DNA of 64,000 nt from Pseudonocardiaceae bacterium (GCA_009379845.1 WHSZ01000013.1:36815-100814); one strand, 5' to 3'; shown: positions 7,549-16,088, counted from the first letter of the stretch. The notes: a model not told the origin generated them from the letters alone. Translations and numbers: made by a program.

Positions 7549-7956
7549 CTACGGAATCGCGAGTCCGGCGGATCGCAGCGATTCCTCCACCCGGAGTCGC
7601 TCCATCTCGCGGTCGATGCCCTCCGGCAAGGTGTCCAGATGGTGCTCGACGTCAACCGCCGCGCAGGCCTGCACCAGCAGGGCGTCGTATGCCTGGCGAG
7701 CACCGACCCGGCGAACGATCGGCGTCCCCGGCCCGTATTGCGCGAGCGTGCGGTGCACCCGGCGAAGATCCGCGGCCAGCGACTGGATCGGTGGACCTTT
7801 CGGCGGCCGAGGGCGCCGACGCACGCGCCAGCGCGCCAACCGGCGCACCGTCCTCGGGCCGTACAACACCGCCCAACACACTGCGCACTGCGCGAGCACG
7901 AGTCCCACGTACAGCAGCAGGTTGGTGAGCGGGGCGTCGTCGGCCGCGATGGCCAT
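7549..7956 (-). CDS. Small conserved membrane-anchored protein (135 aa)
   Basis: One N-terminal transmembrane helix (about residues 11-31, LLLYVGLVLAQCAVCWAVLY) is followed by a strongly basic stretch (RRLARWRVRRRPRPP) that fits positive-inside topology. A cytoplasmic helical domain of about 85 residues with acidic amphipathic helices follows. I believe similar proteins are found widely in Pseudonocardiaceae, but no function is known to me. ATG at 7956. It stands between the NmrA-like gene and the thioesterase, all on the minus strand. Confidence 0.7.
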   Translation of the reverse strand: MAIAADDAPLTNLLLYVGLVLAQCAVCWAVLYGPRTVRRLARWRVRRRPRPPKGPPIQSLAADLRRVHRTLAQYGPGTPIVRRVGARQAYDALLVQACAAVDVEHHLDTLPEGIDREMERLRVEESLRSAGLAIP

Positions 7957-8112
7957 GCCTCACTGTAGCCGCCCTGCTGGCGCGCCCGGTAGGGCGAAAA
8001 TCCCGGGTGCGGCGCGTTTCGCCGTGCGACTGGGCGGTTTCGACGGCGCTGACGTCGATCACGTGGCCCGCCACCGCGGCTCACGCCGCGAGCTTTGTGG
8101 CCCTCTCGAACG

Positions 8113-8637
8113 TCACATGCTCATGATCAAGCAGGTGCTGCTCGCGGTCGCCAGCAGGTTGCCGTCCGGGTCACGCAAGTCGGCCTCGGCGAACGCGATT
8201 CGCCTGCCCGGCTTCGTAACCCAGCCCCGTGCGGTCAGCTCGCCGGTGTGCGCGTGAATCGGCCGCAGATAGTTGACCTTGATCTCCGCCGAGGTGTACC
8301 CGGTTCCGGCCGGCAGCGTGGAGTGCACGGCACACCCCGCGGCGGAATCGAGCAGGGTGCAGACCAGCCCGCCGTGTACCAGCCCGATGGGGTTGTAGGT
8401 GGACTCGTCCGGGGTACAGCCGAACACCACCTGCCCGTCGCTCACGCTGATGCCGCGCATGTCAAGCAAGCCACTGATCGGCGGCGGTGGAAGCTTTCCT
8501 TCGATCATCGCTTCCAGGTAGTCGCGCCCGGACATCGTGCTGCCGGTCCGCACGGCACGAAACGGGTCGTACCAGGTAACCGTCTTGCTGCGCGGCTCGC
8601 CCCAGTCATGGGCGGTCGCTGCCTCGGTGGTCGTCAT
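8113..8637 (-). CDS. PaaI-type hotdog thioesterase
   Basis: A single hotdog fold with the family signature NPIGLVHGGLVCTLLDSAAGCAV, in which the HGG segment and the following Asp lie on the acyl-CoA binding helix. The later YLRPI and RIAFAEADLRD strands also fit. It probably hydrolyses an acyl-CoA thioester in the cytoplasm. ATG at 8637 was preferred to the 20-codon longer frame because the extension would overlap the operator and the start of the divergent HxlR gene. That regulator very likely controls it. Confidence 0.85.
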   Translation of the reverse strand: MTTTEAATAHDWGEPRSKTVTWYDPFRAVRTGSTMSGRDYLEAMIEGKLPPPPISGLLDMRGISVSDGQVVFGCTPDESTYNPIGLVHGGLVCTLLDSAAGCAVHSTLPAGTGYTSAEIKVNYLRPIHAHTGELTARGWVTKPGRRIAFAEADLRDPDGNLLATASSTCLIMSM

Positions 8638-8657
8638 ATTCGCACCATACACATCTG

Positions 8658-8674
8658 AGTTCAAATCGCGAACT
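8658..8674. promoter_or_regulatory. Dyad between divergent thioesterase and HxlR genes
   Basis: AGTTC, seven bases, GAACT sit midway in the 53-bp divergent gap. HxlR regulators usually bind such short dyads in their own promoter region. It is the most likely operator controlling both genes. Confidence 0.5.
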
Positions 8675-8690
8675 GAGCTACAGTGGACGT

Positions 8691-9143
8691 ATGTCACAAC
8701 CGCGCGCGTGCTCGGTAGCCAGGACGTTGGAGATCATCGGTGAGCGCTGGTCCCTGCTGGTTCTCCGCGAGGTGTTCCTCGGCGTCCGCCGGTTCGACGC
8801 GATTCACGCGGCGACCGGGGCGCCGCGGGCCGTACTGGTGCGACGTTTGCACACGTTGGTGGCCGCCGGGGTGCTCGAGCGGCGTGGCTACCGCGAGGAA
8901 GGCGCCAGGGCAAGGGAGGAGTACCGGCTCACCGAAGCCGGCAGGGACCTGCAACCGGTGCTGACCGCGCTGATGCAGTGGGGCGACCGGTATCTGGCGG
9001 GGCCGGAAGGGCCACCGCTGCATCTCAGCCACGCCGGCTGCGAGGCGCCGGTACGTGCCCGGCTGGTGTGCGAGCACGGGCATGTGCTGGACGACAACGG
9101 CCGTGAGCTCAGCGCCGAGCCCGCCGCGCACACTGCCACGTAG
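8691..9143 (+). CDS. HxlR-family transcriptional regulator
   Basis: A single winged helix of the HxlR (DUF24) family. ACSVARTLEIIGERWSLLVLRE at the N-terminus has the conserved Cys (Cys7 here) that senses redox or electrophiles in some members. It continues with RRFDAIH and the wing REEYRLTEAGRDL. The extra C-terminal 45 residues hold HAGC and VCEHGHVL, which may bind metal. At 150 residues it is slightly longer than minimal HxlR proteins. It is divergent from the thioesterase and probably represses it. Confidence 0.88.
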   Translation: MSQPRACSVARTLEIIGERWSLLVLREVFLGVRRFDAIHAATGAPRAVLVRRLHTLVAAGVLERRGYREEGARAREEYRLTEAGRDLQPVLTALMQWGDRYLAGPEGPPLHLSHAGCEAPVRARLVCEHGHVLDDNGRELSAEPAAHTAT

Positions 9144-9243
9144 GCCGGCGGGGCGGGTAGCCTGGCCGAAGGTCGCCGTTACCCGGTTCGGCGGTTACGA
9201 ACGGCACGTTCGAAGAATCCGGAGAATGGCGGATAATGCGGCT

Positions 9244-9456
9244 ATGTGCAGAAGCATCAAGACCCTTCGGGCGCCCTATGCCGAGCAGGTTACGGAAACG
9301 GACATCCGGGCCGCCGCCCTGCAGTACGTCCGCAAGATCTCCGGGTTTCGGCAGCCTGCCGCCCACAACACGGAGGCGTTCGATCGCGCGGTGGACGCGG
9401 TCGAGGCGGCCACCGCCGAGCTGCTTGACGGGATCACGGTGCGCGGCGCCCGCTAG
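9244..9456 (+). CDS. DUF2277 family protein
   Basis: A 70-residue protein that matches DUF2277 almost end to end, starting MCRSIKTLRAPYAEQVT and containing ALQYVRKISGFRQPAAHN. The helix-rich fold has an invariant Cys-Arg start; its function is unknown. An upstream ATG at 9226 would add six residues, but the family starts at the chosen ATG. Its last four bases overlap the end of the convergent methyltransferase gene. Confidence 0.88.
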   Translation: MCRSIKTLRAPYAEQVTETDIRAAALQYVRKISGFRQPAAHNTEAFDRAVDAVEAATAELLDGITVRGAR

Positions 9457-10331
9457 GTCTTCTCGGCGTACACCGCCCTTTCGCCTTCGGACACCGGCGC
9501 AACTCGCCCGGTTGGCCGCACGTATCGCGCGCCGAACTCGTCCGCACCGGCCTGCTCCACTTCTTGCCAGGAGTATTCGGCCAGGAACGCGGCTACCCGT
9601 TCCGGCGCCATGCCGAACAGCCACAACCGCTGTTTCACAACGAATTTCTGGTACGCGGCTTCCGCGCCGTAGCTGGCGGTACCGTCAATGAAATCCTTGC
9701 GGACGTAGGTGAACACCAGCCGGCTGCCGGTGGGCGCCTTGCCGAGAAAGTCGAACGCCTTCCGGACGCTTTCCTCGGTCAGGTACTGGGTGACCGCCTC
9801 CCAGACAAAGAACGTTTTCGCATTCGATTGATAGCCGTGTTCCGCGAGGACGCTCGCCAGATCCTGACTCTCGAAGTCGATCGGCACCAGGGTGACCGGC
9901 TTCGGGACCTTTCCGTAGATCTTCTCGAGCCGTTTCCGCTTGAATTCGATGTTCTCCGGCAGATCCACCTCGAAAACCGGTGTCTCAGCCAGCTCGGTCA
10001 ACCGGTAGGCGCGGGTGTCCAGGCCGGCTCCCAGGATCACAACGGCCTCGATTCCCGCGTCGGAGGCGTTCCGGATCTTGTCGTCGATGTATCGCTTCCG
10101 GCACGGGAAGAGTGCCCACATCCCGGTGCCGGCCCGTTCCGTTCCGTTGAACATGAAATTCCTGAACGGGCGCCATCGGGTCAGCCGCACCACGAATTTC
10201 ATGCCGGCCGGTAGGAATCGGTACGCCAGCTCGTCCTGAATAAGGCTGTGCTCTTCGTGCTGCTCGATCGCCACGATCACGATGGGACCGAACGCGGTTC
10301 TGGCGGCTCGGTTCGTCACGTTCTTCCTCAC
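9453..10331 (-). CDS. SAM-dependent methyltransferase, LCM/PPM1-like (TIGR00027 type)
   Basis: A 292-residue class I methyltransferase of the leucine carboxyl methyltransferase-like family that is expanded in actinobacteria. The SAM-binding motif I is AVVILGAGLDTRAYRL, followed by VFEVDLPENIEFKRKR and later FVWEAVTQYLTEESV. Members usually O-methylate small molecules or polyketide acids; the substrate here is unknown. Its start overlaps the stop of the GbsR/MarR-type regulator by four bases (ATGA), so the two genes are co-transcribed and coupled. Confidence 0.85.
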   Translation of the reverse strand: MRKNVTNRAARTAFGPIVIVAIEQHEEHSLIQDELAYRFLPAGMKFVVRLTRWRPFRNFMFNGTERAGTGMWALFPCRKRYIDDKIRNASDAGIEAVVILGAGLDTRAYRLTELAETPVFEVDLPENIEFKRKRLEKIYGKVPKPVTLVPIDFESQDLASVLAEHGYQSNAKTFFVWEAVTQYLTEESVRKAFDFLGKAPTGSRLVFTYVRKDFIDGTASYGAEAAYQKFVVKQRLWLFGMAPERVAAFLAEYSWQEVEQAGADEFGARYVRPTGRVAPVSEGERAVYAEKT

Positions 10332-10813
10332 GATTCATCCGCTTTACGCCTGCTGCCGGACGGCAGGGGAGGCGCGTCGTCGAACACCTTCGCCATCCAG
10401 TCGAAAACGTCGTGTGCTTCGCGCAACCGCGCGGCGCGTGCGCCGTCCGAGCCGACCAGGTCCATGCCGTCGGTGGTGATCTCGCAGAACGACGCCAAGG
10501 TCGCGATCTGCCGCCGCACCACTTTCTCCCATGCGCCGTCAACGATCCGGTAGTACCCGGTGCGCTCGCCGGGATGGGTGCGCCGGCTGACGAACCCCAT
10601 GGTGATCAGCACCCGCATGTTCGTGGTCAGCGATGCTCGGCTAGCCCCGATCGACTCGCCGATCTGGCGGGCGGACTGCTCCGGCGGCTCGCAGATCATC
10701 AACCAGCCGAGGATCCGTCCGGCGATCGGTGGCACACCGTCCTGCGCAAGAAACATCGCCACCCGTTCGACCCAGCTCGGCAGCTCCGCGCCGTCGACGT
10801 TGGACTCCGTCAC
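10328..10813 (-). CDS. GbsR/MarR-type transcriptional regulator
   Basis: A winged-helix protein of 161 residues. GVPPIAGRILGWLMICEP and QSARQIGESIGASRASL fit the GbsR/MarR helix-turn-helix. HPGERTGYYRI forms the wing, and a C-terminal dimerisation helix follows. It is the first gene of a two-gene operon with the methyltransferase and is divergent from the helix-turn-helix gene at 10924. It probably autoregulates through the dyad at 10845-10860. Confidence 0.8.
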   Translation of the reverse strand: MTESNVDGAELPSWVERVAMFLAQDGVPPIAGRILGWLMICEPPEQSARQIGESIGASRASLTTNMRVLITMGFVSRRTHPGERTGYYRIVDGAWEKVVRRQIATLASFCEITTDGMDLVGSDGARAARLREAHDVFDWMAKVFDDAPPLPSGSRRKADES

Positions 10814-10844
10814 GCCTTCCCATCTTTCATGTAGGGCTAGTTAG

Positions 10845-10860
10845 TTCAGTATGTTCTGAA
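10845..10860. promoter_or_regulatory. Dyad upstream of the GbsR/MarR gene
   Basis: TTCAG, six bases, CTGAA lie 32 bases upstream of the minus-strand start. TTAG and CTAA segments flank it. It is a candidate autoregulatory site. Confidence 0.4.
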
Positions 10861-10888
10861 ATAGCTAACCAGGCAATGCTGGCTGTCC

Positions 10889-10919
10889 TTGACAAAAAAA
10901 ATTGTCGGTGAAACGATAG
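10889..10919 (+). promoter_or_regulatory. Promoter with built-in operator for the HTH-VOC-SRPBCC operon
   Basis: A consensus -35 (TTGACA, 10889-10894) is followed at 18 bp by ACGATA (10913-10918). The dyad GACAA-AAAAAA-TTGTC (10891-10906) overlaps the -35 and spacer, so a bound repressor would block polymerase. The ATG at 10924 follows within six bases of the -10 and lacks a ribosome site, so the first mRNA is probably leaderless. Confidence 0.6.
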
Positions 10920-10923
10920 CGCC

Positions 10924-11565
10924 ATGCACGAGGTAGCGGTGATCGACGACCCGGCCGCCGCGGAGGTCTCGCTCGATCGGGTCCGTGCCCGGCTGCTGGC
11001 CGAGCTCGCCGAACCGGGTTCCGCGTCGACGCTGGCGAACCGGGTGGGCTTGGCGCGGCAGAAGGTGAACTACCACCTCCGGACGTTGGAGCGGCACGGT
11101 CTGGTGGAGCTGGTGGAGGAGCGGCGAAAGGGCAACTTCACAGAGCGCATGCTGCAGGCCACCGCTTCGTCGTACGTGATCTCGCCGAGCGTCCTTGCGG
11201 AGCTCGAGCCGGACCCGGCCTGGGCGCCTGATCGGTTGTCCGCGCGGTGGTTGCTCGCGGTGGCAACGAGGTTGGTGCGCGATGTCGGGCAGCTGATCAC
11301 CGGTGCGGCGCGAGCCCGCAAGCGGCTCGCCACGTTCGCCATCGACGGCGAGGTCCGGTTCGCTTCCGCGGCGGATCGTGCGGCGTTCGCCGAAGAACTG
11401 GCCGGCACGGTGACGTCGCTGGTCTCGAAGTACCACGACGAGTCCGCGTCCGGCGGACGGGATCACCAGATCGTTGTGGCCGTGCATCCGAGTGTTCGCA
11501 ATGAAAATGAAAAGAAAAGAGAGGGAGACCCTGATGAAGATCGGCATTACCAGCGTTCTGGTTGA
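10924..11565 (+). CDS. ArsR-like helix-turn-helix regulator
   Basis: An N-terminal winged helix (residues about 20-75, with GSASTLANRVGLARQKVNYH and LERHGLVELVEERRKGN) is followed by a 110-residue helical domain with no metal-binding Cys pair. It resembles actinobacterial one-component repressors placed upstream of SRPBCC and VOC genes. It probably represses its own operon through the dyad in the promoter spacer. Its last 32 bases overlap the VOC gene, so translation of that gene is coupled. The ligand is unknown. Confidence 0.8.
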   Translation: MHEVAVIDDPAAAEVSLDRVRARLLAELAEPGSASTLANRVGLARQKVNYHLRTLERHGLVELVEERRKGNFTERMLQATASSYVISPSVLAELEPDPAWAPDRLSARWLLAVATRLVRDVGQLITGAARARKRLATFAIDGEVRFASAADRAAFAEELAGTVTSLVSKYHDESASGGRDHQIVVAVHPSVRNENEKKREGDPDEDRHYQRSG

Positions 11566-11941
11566 CGACCAGGAAAAGGCTCACCAGTTCTACACGGATG
11601 TTTTGGGATTCGTCACGAAGGAGGACGCTCCGGTTGGAGACGCTCGCTGGCTGACCGTCACTTCTCCGGAAGGCGCGGAAGGTGTCGAGCTGCTACTCGA
11701 GCCGGACTGGAACCCAGACATCCAGATCAACGGCGCGCCGGCGGCCAAGGTTTTCAAGAAGACTCTCGTCGACGCTGGAATACCGTGGACGTCGTTCGGC
11801 ACCGACGACATCCAGAAGGAATACGAACGGCTCAGGGAGCGGGGTGTGCAGTTCACCATGGAACCGACCCAGACCGGCCCGGTGACCACCGCGATATTCG
11901 ACGACACCTGCGGCAACCTCATCATGGTCGCCGAAATCTGA
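11534..11941 (+). CDS. VOC superfamily (glyoxalase-like) protein
   Basis: A 135-residue protein with the paired beta-alpha-beta-beta-beta modules of the vicinal oxygen chelate fold. The opening ITSVLVDDQEKAHQFYTDVLGF and closing FDDTCGNLIMVAEI are typical. GGGAG precedes the ATG at 11534. It overlaps the regulator gene by 32 bases and is followed 22 bases later by an SRPBCC protein, a frequent trio in actinomycetes. Metal ligands are not certain and the substrate is unknown. Confidence 0.85.
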   Translation: MKIGITSVLVDDQEKAHQFYTDVLGFVTKEDAPVGDARWLTVTSPEGAEGVELLLEPDWNPDIQINGAPAAKVFKKTLVDAGIPWTSFGTDDIQKEYERLRERGVQFTMEPTQTGPVTTAIFDDTCGNLIMVAEI

Positions 11942-11963
11942 TAGTCCACGAAGGACAGTGGGA

Positions 11964-12731
11964 ATGACCGAACGATGGCGCCTCGAGAAAGAGGTCGAGC
12001 TGCGCGCGACCCCCGAACAGGTCTGGGAGGCGGTCTCAACGGCGCCTGGCATGTCCACCTGGTTCGTGCCGCACGAGATCGGGGAGGACGGCCAGCCTTT
12101 CGGGGATTTCGGCGGCGGCAACACGCAGGGCGGCACGATACTGGCCTGGGAGCCCGGTAGGCGGGTCGTCTACGGCGCTCCGGGAAGCGAATCCGAAGAA
12201 TCAGCGCCCTTCGCGCTGGAGTTCCTGGTAGAGGGGCGCGAGGGCGGAACTACCGTGCTCCGCCTGGTCCAAAGTGGATTTTTTGACGGCGAGAGCTGGG
12301 AAGACGAGTACGAGGGCACGAGCAAGGGTTGGGCCATCTTCTTCCACAACCTGGCGCAGTACTTCGAGTTTTTCGCCGGCCTGCCGGTGACCGGCGTCGT
12401 CGCGATGAGCATTACCACGCTGGACACCGAGACGCTGTGGGCGATGTTCTACCGGGAACTGGGGGTGCCCGCCGCGGTGGCCGTCGGGGACCGGGTGAAG
12501 CTCACCCCGACCGGACTGGATGCCATCAGCGGAGTCGTCGACATCCGTGGTGACGGCGTACTCGGCGTGCGAACGGACAACGCTCTCTACCGCTTCTCGG
12601 GACGCGCAGCCTACGGGCACGGGATGGTCCAGGCCACGCACTACTTCTACGGCGTGGATATGGACCGGGCCGAGGCAACGGCGGCGTGGCAGGGCTGGCT
12701 CGAACGGCTGTTCGTGGCGCAGCCGGGATAA
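11964..12731 (+). CDS. SRPBCC (AHSA1-like) domain protein
   Basis: The N-terminal 145 residues form an AHSA1-type SRPBCC domain (VELRATPEQVWEAVSTAPG, and later GWAIFFHNLAQYFEFF), a hydrophobic-cavity fold that binds small lipophilic ligands. A second, distinct C-terminal segment of about 100 residues (TLWAMFYRELGVPAAVAVGD onward) resembles a degenerate second SRPBCC half. The ATG at 11964 has AAGGA upstream; a GTG two codons earlier is possible. It is the last gene of the operon that starts at 10924. Confidence 0.82.
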   Translation: MTERWRLEKEVELRATPEQVWEAVSTAPGMSTWFVPHEIGEDGQPFGDFGGGNTQGGTILAWEPGRRVVYGAPGSESEESAPFALEFLVEGREGGTTVLRLVQSGFFDGESWEDEYEGTSKGWAIFFHNLAQYFEFFAGLPVTGVVAMSITTLDTETLWAMFYRELGVPAAVAVGDRVKLTPTGLDAISGVVDIRGDGVLGVRTDNALYRFSGRAAYGHGMVQATHYFYGVDMDRAEATAAWQGWLERLFVAQPG

Positions 12732-12779
12732 CGGTGCCGCGGCAGGAATCTTCTCCACCAAGATCGTGTTGTGCGGGGT

Positions 12780-13733
12780 ATGGCTACGGCGATAGTGGCG
12801 AGCGCATACGGCGGTCCGGACGTACTGTCCGCCGTCGAGGCATCAGTTCGGCAGCCACGGCAGGGTGAGGCGACGATCCGGGTCAAGGCGGCCGCCGTGA
12901 ATCCCATCGACTACAAGCTCTACAGCGGTGTCTTCGGGACCAACCCGGACTCATTGCCGAGGCGGTTGGGCCAGGAACTCGCGGGGGTGGTGACGGCCGT
13001 GGGGCCGGACGCCTCCGGACCGGCGGGGGAGATCCGCGTCGGGGACGAGGTCATCGCGTACGGGCGTGGAGTTTCCGGCGCCTACGCCACGGAGCTCACC
13101 GTGCCAGCCGACGCCGTGTTGCCCAAGCCGGCCACCCTCAGCTGGGAGCAAGCATCCGGGTTGCTGCTCACCGGCGTGACCGCGGTGCACACCCTCGCGG
13201 CCACCGGTGTGACGGCCGGCGACACCGTGCTGATCCACGGATCGGCAGGCGGCGTGGGGCTGACCGCGGCGCAACTCGCGATCCTTCGCGGCGCGCAGGT
13301 GATCGGCACCGCGAGCGAAGCGCGGCACGAGCGGCTGCGGCACTACGGGGTCACGCCGGTCGCTTACGGGCCCGGCCTTGCCGACCGGGTGCGGGAACTG
13401 GCACCGGGCGGGATCGACGCCGCGATCGACACGATCGGCACCGACGAAGCGATCGACGTCTCGCTCGAGCTGGTTCCGGACCGGGACAGGATCGCCACCA
13501 TCGCGGGGTTCCACCGCGCGGCCGATTCGGGGATCAAGCAACTCGGCAGTGCGCCGGGCGCCGATCCGGGCACCGAGATTCGGTCGCAGGCCCGTTCGGA
13601 GCTCGTCTCGCTTGCCGCCGACGGGAAGCTGGACGTGGTGGTGGCCGCGACGTTCCCGCTCGAGGAAGCCGCTGCCGCGCACGAACTCGTCGCGGCAGGC
13701 CACGCTGGTGGCAAAGTCGTGCTGGTGCCCTGA
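12780..13733 (+). CDS. NADP-dependent quinone-oxidoreductase-like MDR protein
   Basis: A medium-chain dehydrogenase/reductase of 317 residues without catalytic zinc ligands. Its GroES-like N-terminal half (VNPIDYKLYSG, GQELAGVVTAVGP) is followed by a Rossmann domain with HGSAGGVGLTAAQLA. This places it with NADPH:quinone reductase and zeta-crystallin-like proteins. It probably acts as a soluble reductase of enones or quinones. The ATG at 12780 fits the family start MATAIVASAYGGPDVL. It stands alone after the SRPBCC gene. Confidence 0.87.
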   Translation: MATAIVASAYGGPDVLSAVEASVRQPRQGEATIRVKAAAVNPIDYKLYSGVFGTNPDSLPRRLGQELAGVVTAVGPDASGPAGEIRVGDEVIAYGRGVSGAYATELTVPADAVLPKPATLSWEQASGLLLTGVTAVHTLAATGVTAGDTVLIHGSAGGVGLTAAQLAILRGAQVIGTASEARHERLRHYGVTPVAYGPGLADRVRELAPGGIDAAIDTIGTDEAIDVSLELVPDRDRIATIAGFHRAADSGIKQLGSAPGADPGTEIRSQARSELVSLAADGKLDVVVAATFPLEEAAAAHELVAAGHAGGKVVLVP

Positions 13734-13790
13734 CCTTTCGGAACGCCGGTCGGCTCGACGTGGGTCTTCCGCGGCACCCCGCGCTGTGGC

Positions 13791-13817
13791 ATCTTGTACG
13801 TACAAGATATACGTATA
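13791..13817. promoter_or_regulatory. Twin palindromes upstream of the D-threonate-type operon
   Basis: ATCTTGTACGTACAAGAT (13791-13808) is an 18-bp perfect palindrome. It overlaps by one base a second perfect palindrome, TATACGTATA (13808-13817). The core TTGTACGTACAA has the TNGT...ACNA form of GntR-family operators. The operon's own GntR regulator (17140-18012) is the natural candidate to bind here. Confidence 0.7.
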
Positions 13818-13857
13818 AGTAATCGAGCGGCGTGGTGCTGCCGACAAGGAGGCCGGC

Positions 13858-14856
13858 GTGAGCAGTCCCGACAGATCTCGAGTCCCCCTGTTCGCCACGA
13901 TGCGGCGCATCCCCGGCGGCCTCATGCTGATCCCACTGGTGCTGGGGGCGATCGTCGGCACGTTCGCGCCGGGCGCGCTGGATATCGGTAGCTTCACCAC
14001 GGCGCTGTTCAAGGACGGGGCGCTCGCCCTCATCGCACTGCTGATCTTCGCAACCGGTACTCAGGTCACCGGCCGTACCGGCGGACCGATCCTCGCCACC
14101 GCCGGCACGGTACTGCTGACGAAGAGCCTCATCCCGGCCGGACTGGTGATCCTGCTCGGCCAGTTCGTCGGCATCGACGGGCTGCTCGGCATCTCGTTGC
14201 TCGGCCTGCTCGCTTCGATGGACAACAGCAACGGTGGGCTGTGGCTGGCGTTTTCCGGTCAGTACGGCGACGAGCGGGACCGGGGCGCGTACCTCGCGAG
14301 CGCCGTTAACGACGGCCCGTTCCTGACCCTGCTGTTCCTTGGCGCGTCCGGGTTCGGTGATATCCCGATCCTCGCCCTGGTCGCCGCGATCGTGCCGTTC
14401 CTGCTCGGCGTGCTGGTGGGCAACATCGACGCCGAGTGGCGCCGGGTCGTCCAGCCGGTGCCGAACATCGTCATCCCGTTCTTCGCGTTCGCCCTCGGTA
14501 CCGGTATCGACCTTGGCGATGTGGTGACCGGCGGGATCACCGGCGTGTTGCTCGGCCTGATCGTGGCGCCGTTCACCGGTTTTCTCGTCTACCTCGGGTA
14601 CCGCTTCATCCTGCGACGCGGCCCGAGTTCCGGCATCGGGTTCGCCGCGGGGACGACAGCCGGAAACGCGATCGCCACGCCTGCCATCGTCGCCGCCGCC
14701 GATCCGCGATTCCAGGAATTCGTCGGCACCGCCACCGCGCAAATCGCGGCATCCGTCCTGGTGACCGCGATCCTGGCGCCGATGCTCGCTTCGCTGATGC
14801 TCAAGCGGTCCGGGGCGTTGCGGCCGGTGGACACCGTGGGGGCGCATCCGTCGTGA
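13858..14856 (+). CDS. kdgT: 2-keto-3-deoxygluconate permease family transporter
   Basis: A 332-residue polytopic membrane protein with about ten helices, matching the KdgT permease family (PGGLMLIPLVLGAIVGTFAP near the N-terminus; LLGLLASMDNSNGGLWLAFSGQYGD in the middle). The family imports sugar acids by H+ symport. Here it opens an operon with a four-carbon sugar-acid kinase and PdxA2, so the likely substrate is D-threonate or D-erythronate rather than KDG. The start is GTG at 13858. The stop overlaps the next start by four bases (GTGA). Confidence 0.88.
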   Translation: MSSPDRSRVPLFATMRRIPGGLMLIPLVLGAIVGTFAPGALDIGSFTTALFKDGALALIALLIFATGTQVTGRTGGPILATAGTVLLTKSLIPAGLVILLGQFVGIDGLLGISLLGLLASMDNSNGGLWLAFSGQYGDERDRGAYLASAVNDGPFLTLLFLGASGFGDIPILALVAAIVPFLLGVLVGNIDAEWRRVVQPVPNIVIPFFAFALGTGIDLGDVVTGGITGVLLGLIVAPFTGFLVYLGYRFILRRGPSSGIGFAAGTTAGNAIATPAIVAAADPRFQEFVGTATAQIAASVLVTAILAPMLASLMLKRSGALRPVDTVGAHPS

Positions 14857-16088
14857 CCTACCAGGTGGCGATCATCGCCGACGATCTGACCGGTGCCGGG
14901 GACACCGCCGTCCAGTTCTCCGATGCGGGGTGGGCGGCGGAGCTGCTTTTGGGCAGCGGGGACAGCGATGCGCAAGTGGTGGCAGTGACCACCGATTCCC
15001 GGGCATGTGCGGACGCCGACGCGGCGAAAAGGGTCCGGCGAACCACCGAGGAACTCCTTCGCGGCGGCGCGCCGCGGCTGTACAAGAAGATCGATTCGAC
15101 GTTGCGTGGACCGGTCCGTGCCGAGATCGATGCGCTGCTTGACGCGCTCCCGCGCGGTGTGGTCGCGGTCGTCTGCCCGTCCTTCCCGGACGTGGGCCGG
15201 ACGCTGGTGGACGGGACGTTGCTGGTGAACGGGCGGCCGGTGGCCGAAACGGCGGCCGGCAAAGACCCGGTCACCCCCGTGACGGAAAGCCACCTGCCGA
15301 CCCTGCTCGATGCCGCGCACGTGCGGCTGGATCCGACCGAGTCGCCGGCGAGCGGCGCGCGACGGGTGCGCGCGGCCGGGCGGATCGTGGTACTGGATGC
15401 CGCCGACAAGTCCGAACTGGATCGCGTGTCGCGGGTGGTCGCCGAACTCGGTGATCACGCCGTCGCGGTGGGCTCAGCCGGGCTGGCCGAACCGCTGGCG
15501 ACGTTGTGGCGGCCGGCTGGACATGTCCACGAAGACGTCTCCACCGCCGGAACGCGCGCGGAGCCGGCCGGAGTGTCCAGCACCGCACTGGTCGTGGTGA
15601 CCACCTTGCACGACGCCGCCCGCGAGCAAGCGCGGGCTCTCACCGAGCAGGGCACCGAGCGCCGCCAGCCGAGCGAGCGGCAACTGCTCGGCGACGACGC
15701 GTGGGAGTCCTTCGTGGCCGGGGTGCTCGACGCGGCCGCCAGCCAACCACCGGTGCTGCTGATCAGCGCACCGGATCGGACGGGTCTGGAGGTGGCACCG
15801 GACCTGGTGGCGCGCCGCCTCGCGGAGGTGGCCGCGCGGGTACTGCGCGCCGCCGAGATCTCCGGGCTGGTCGTCACCGGCGGGGACGGAGCCCGCGCGT
15901 TGCTCGCCGGCGTGGACGGCACCGGTATTCGCCTGCACGACCAGGTGGCGCCGGGCGTGCCGCTGGGGAGCGTGGTTGGTGGGTGGATGGCCGGGTTGCC
16001 GATCGCGACCAAGGCAGGCGGCTTCGGGGAACGTGACGTATTGATCAAGGCCGCGGACGCGGTACGACCGACAAGGAGCCCTCGTTGA
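14853..16088 (+). CDS. dtnK: Four-carbon acid sugar kinase (DUF1537, DtnK/OtnK type)
   Basis: This family phosphorylates D-threonate, D-erythronate or 3-oxo-tetronates at C4. The N-terminal substrate domain opens with AIIADDLTGAGDTAVQF, and KKIDSTLRGP follows near residue 75. The C-terminal nucleotide-binding domain carries GLVVTGGDGARALL and the terminal GSVVGGWMAGLPIATKAGGFG stretch. The pairing with PdxA2 indicates D-threonate kinase. The 411-residue length is normal. The GTG start at 14853 overlaps the permease stop, and the gene's end overlaps the next start (TTGA). Confidence 0.88.
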   Translation: MTYQVAIIADDLTGAGDTAVQFSDAGWAAELLLGSGDSDAQVVAVTTDSRACADADAAKRVRRTTEELLRGGAPRLYKKIDSTLRGPVRAEIDALLDALPRGVVAVVCPSFPDVGRTLVDGTLLVNGRPVAETAAGKDPVTPVTESHLPTLLDAAHVRLDPTESPASGARRVRAAGRIVVLDAADKSELDRVSRVVAELGDHAVAVGSAGLAEPLATLWRPAGHVHEDVSTAGTRAEPAGVSSTALVVVTTLHDAAREQARALTEQGTERRQPSERQLLGDDAWESFVAGVLDAAASQPPVLLISAPDRTGLEVAPDLVARRLAEVAARVLRAAEISGLVVTGGDGARALLAGVDGTGIRLHDQVAPGVPLGSVVGGWMAGLPIATKAGGFGERDVLIKAADAVRPTRSPR

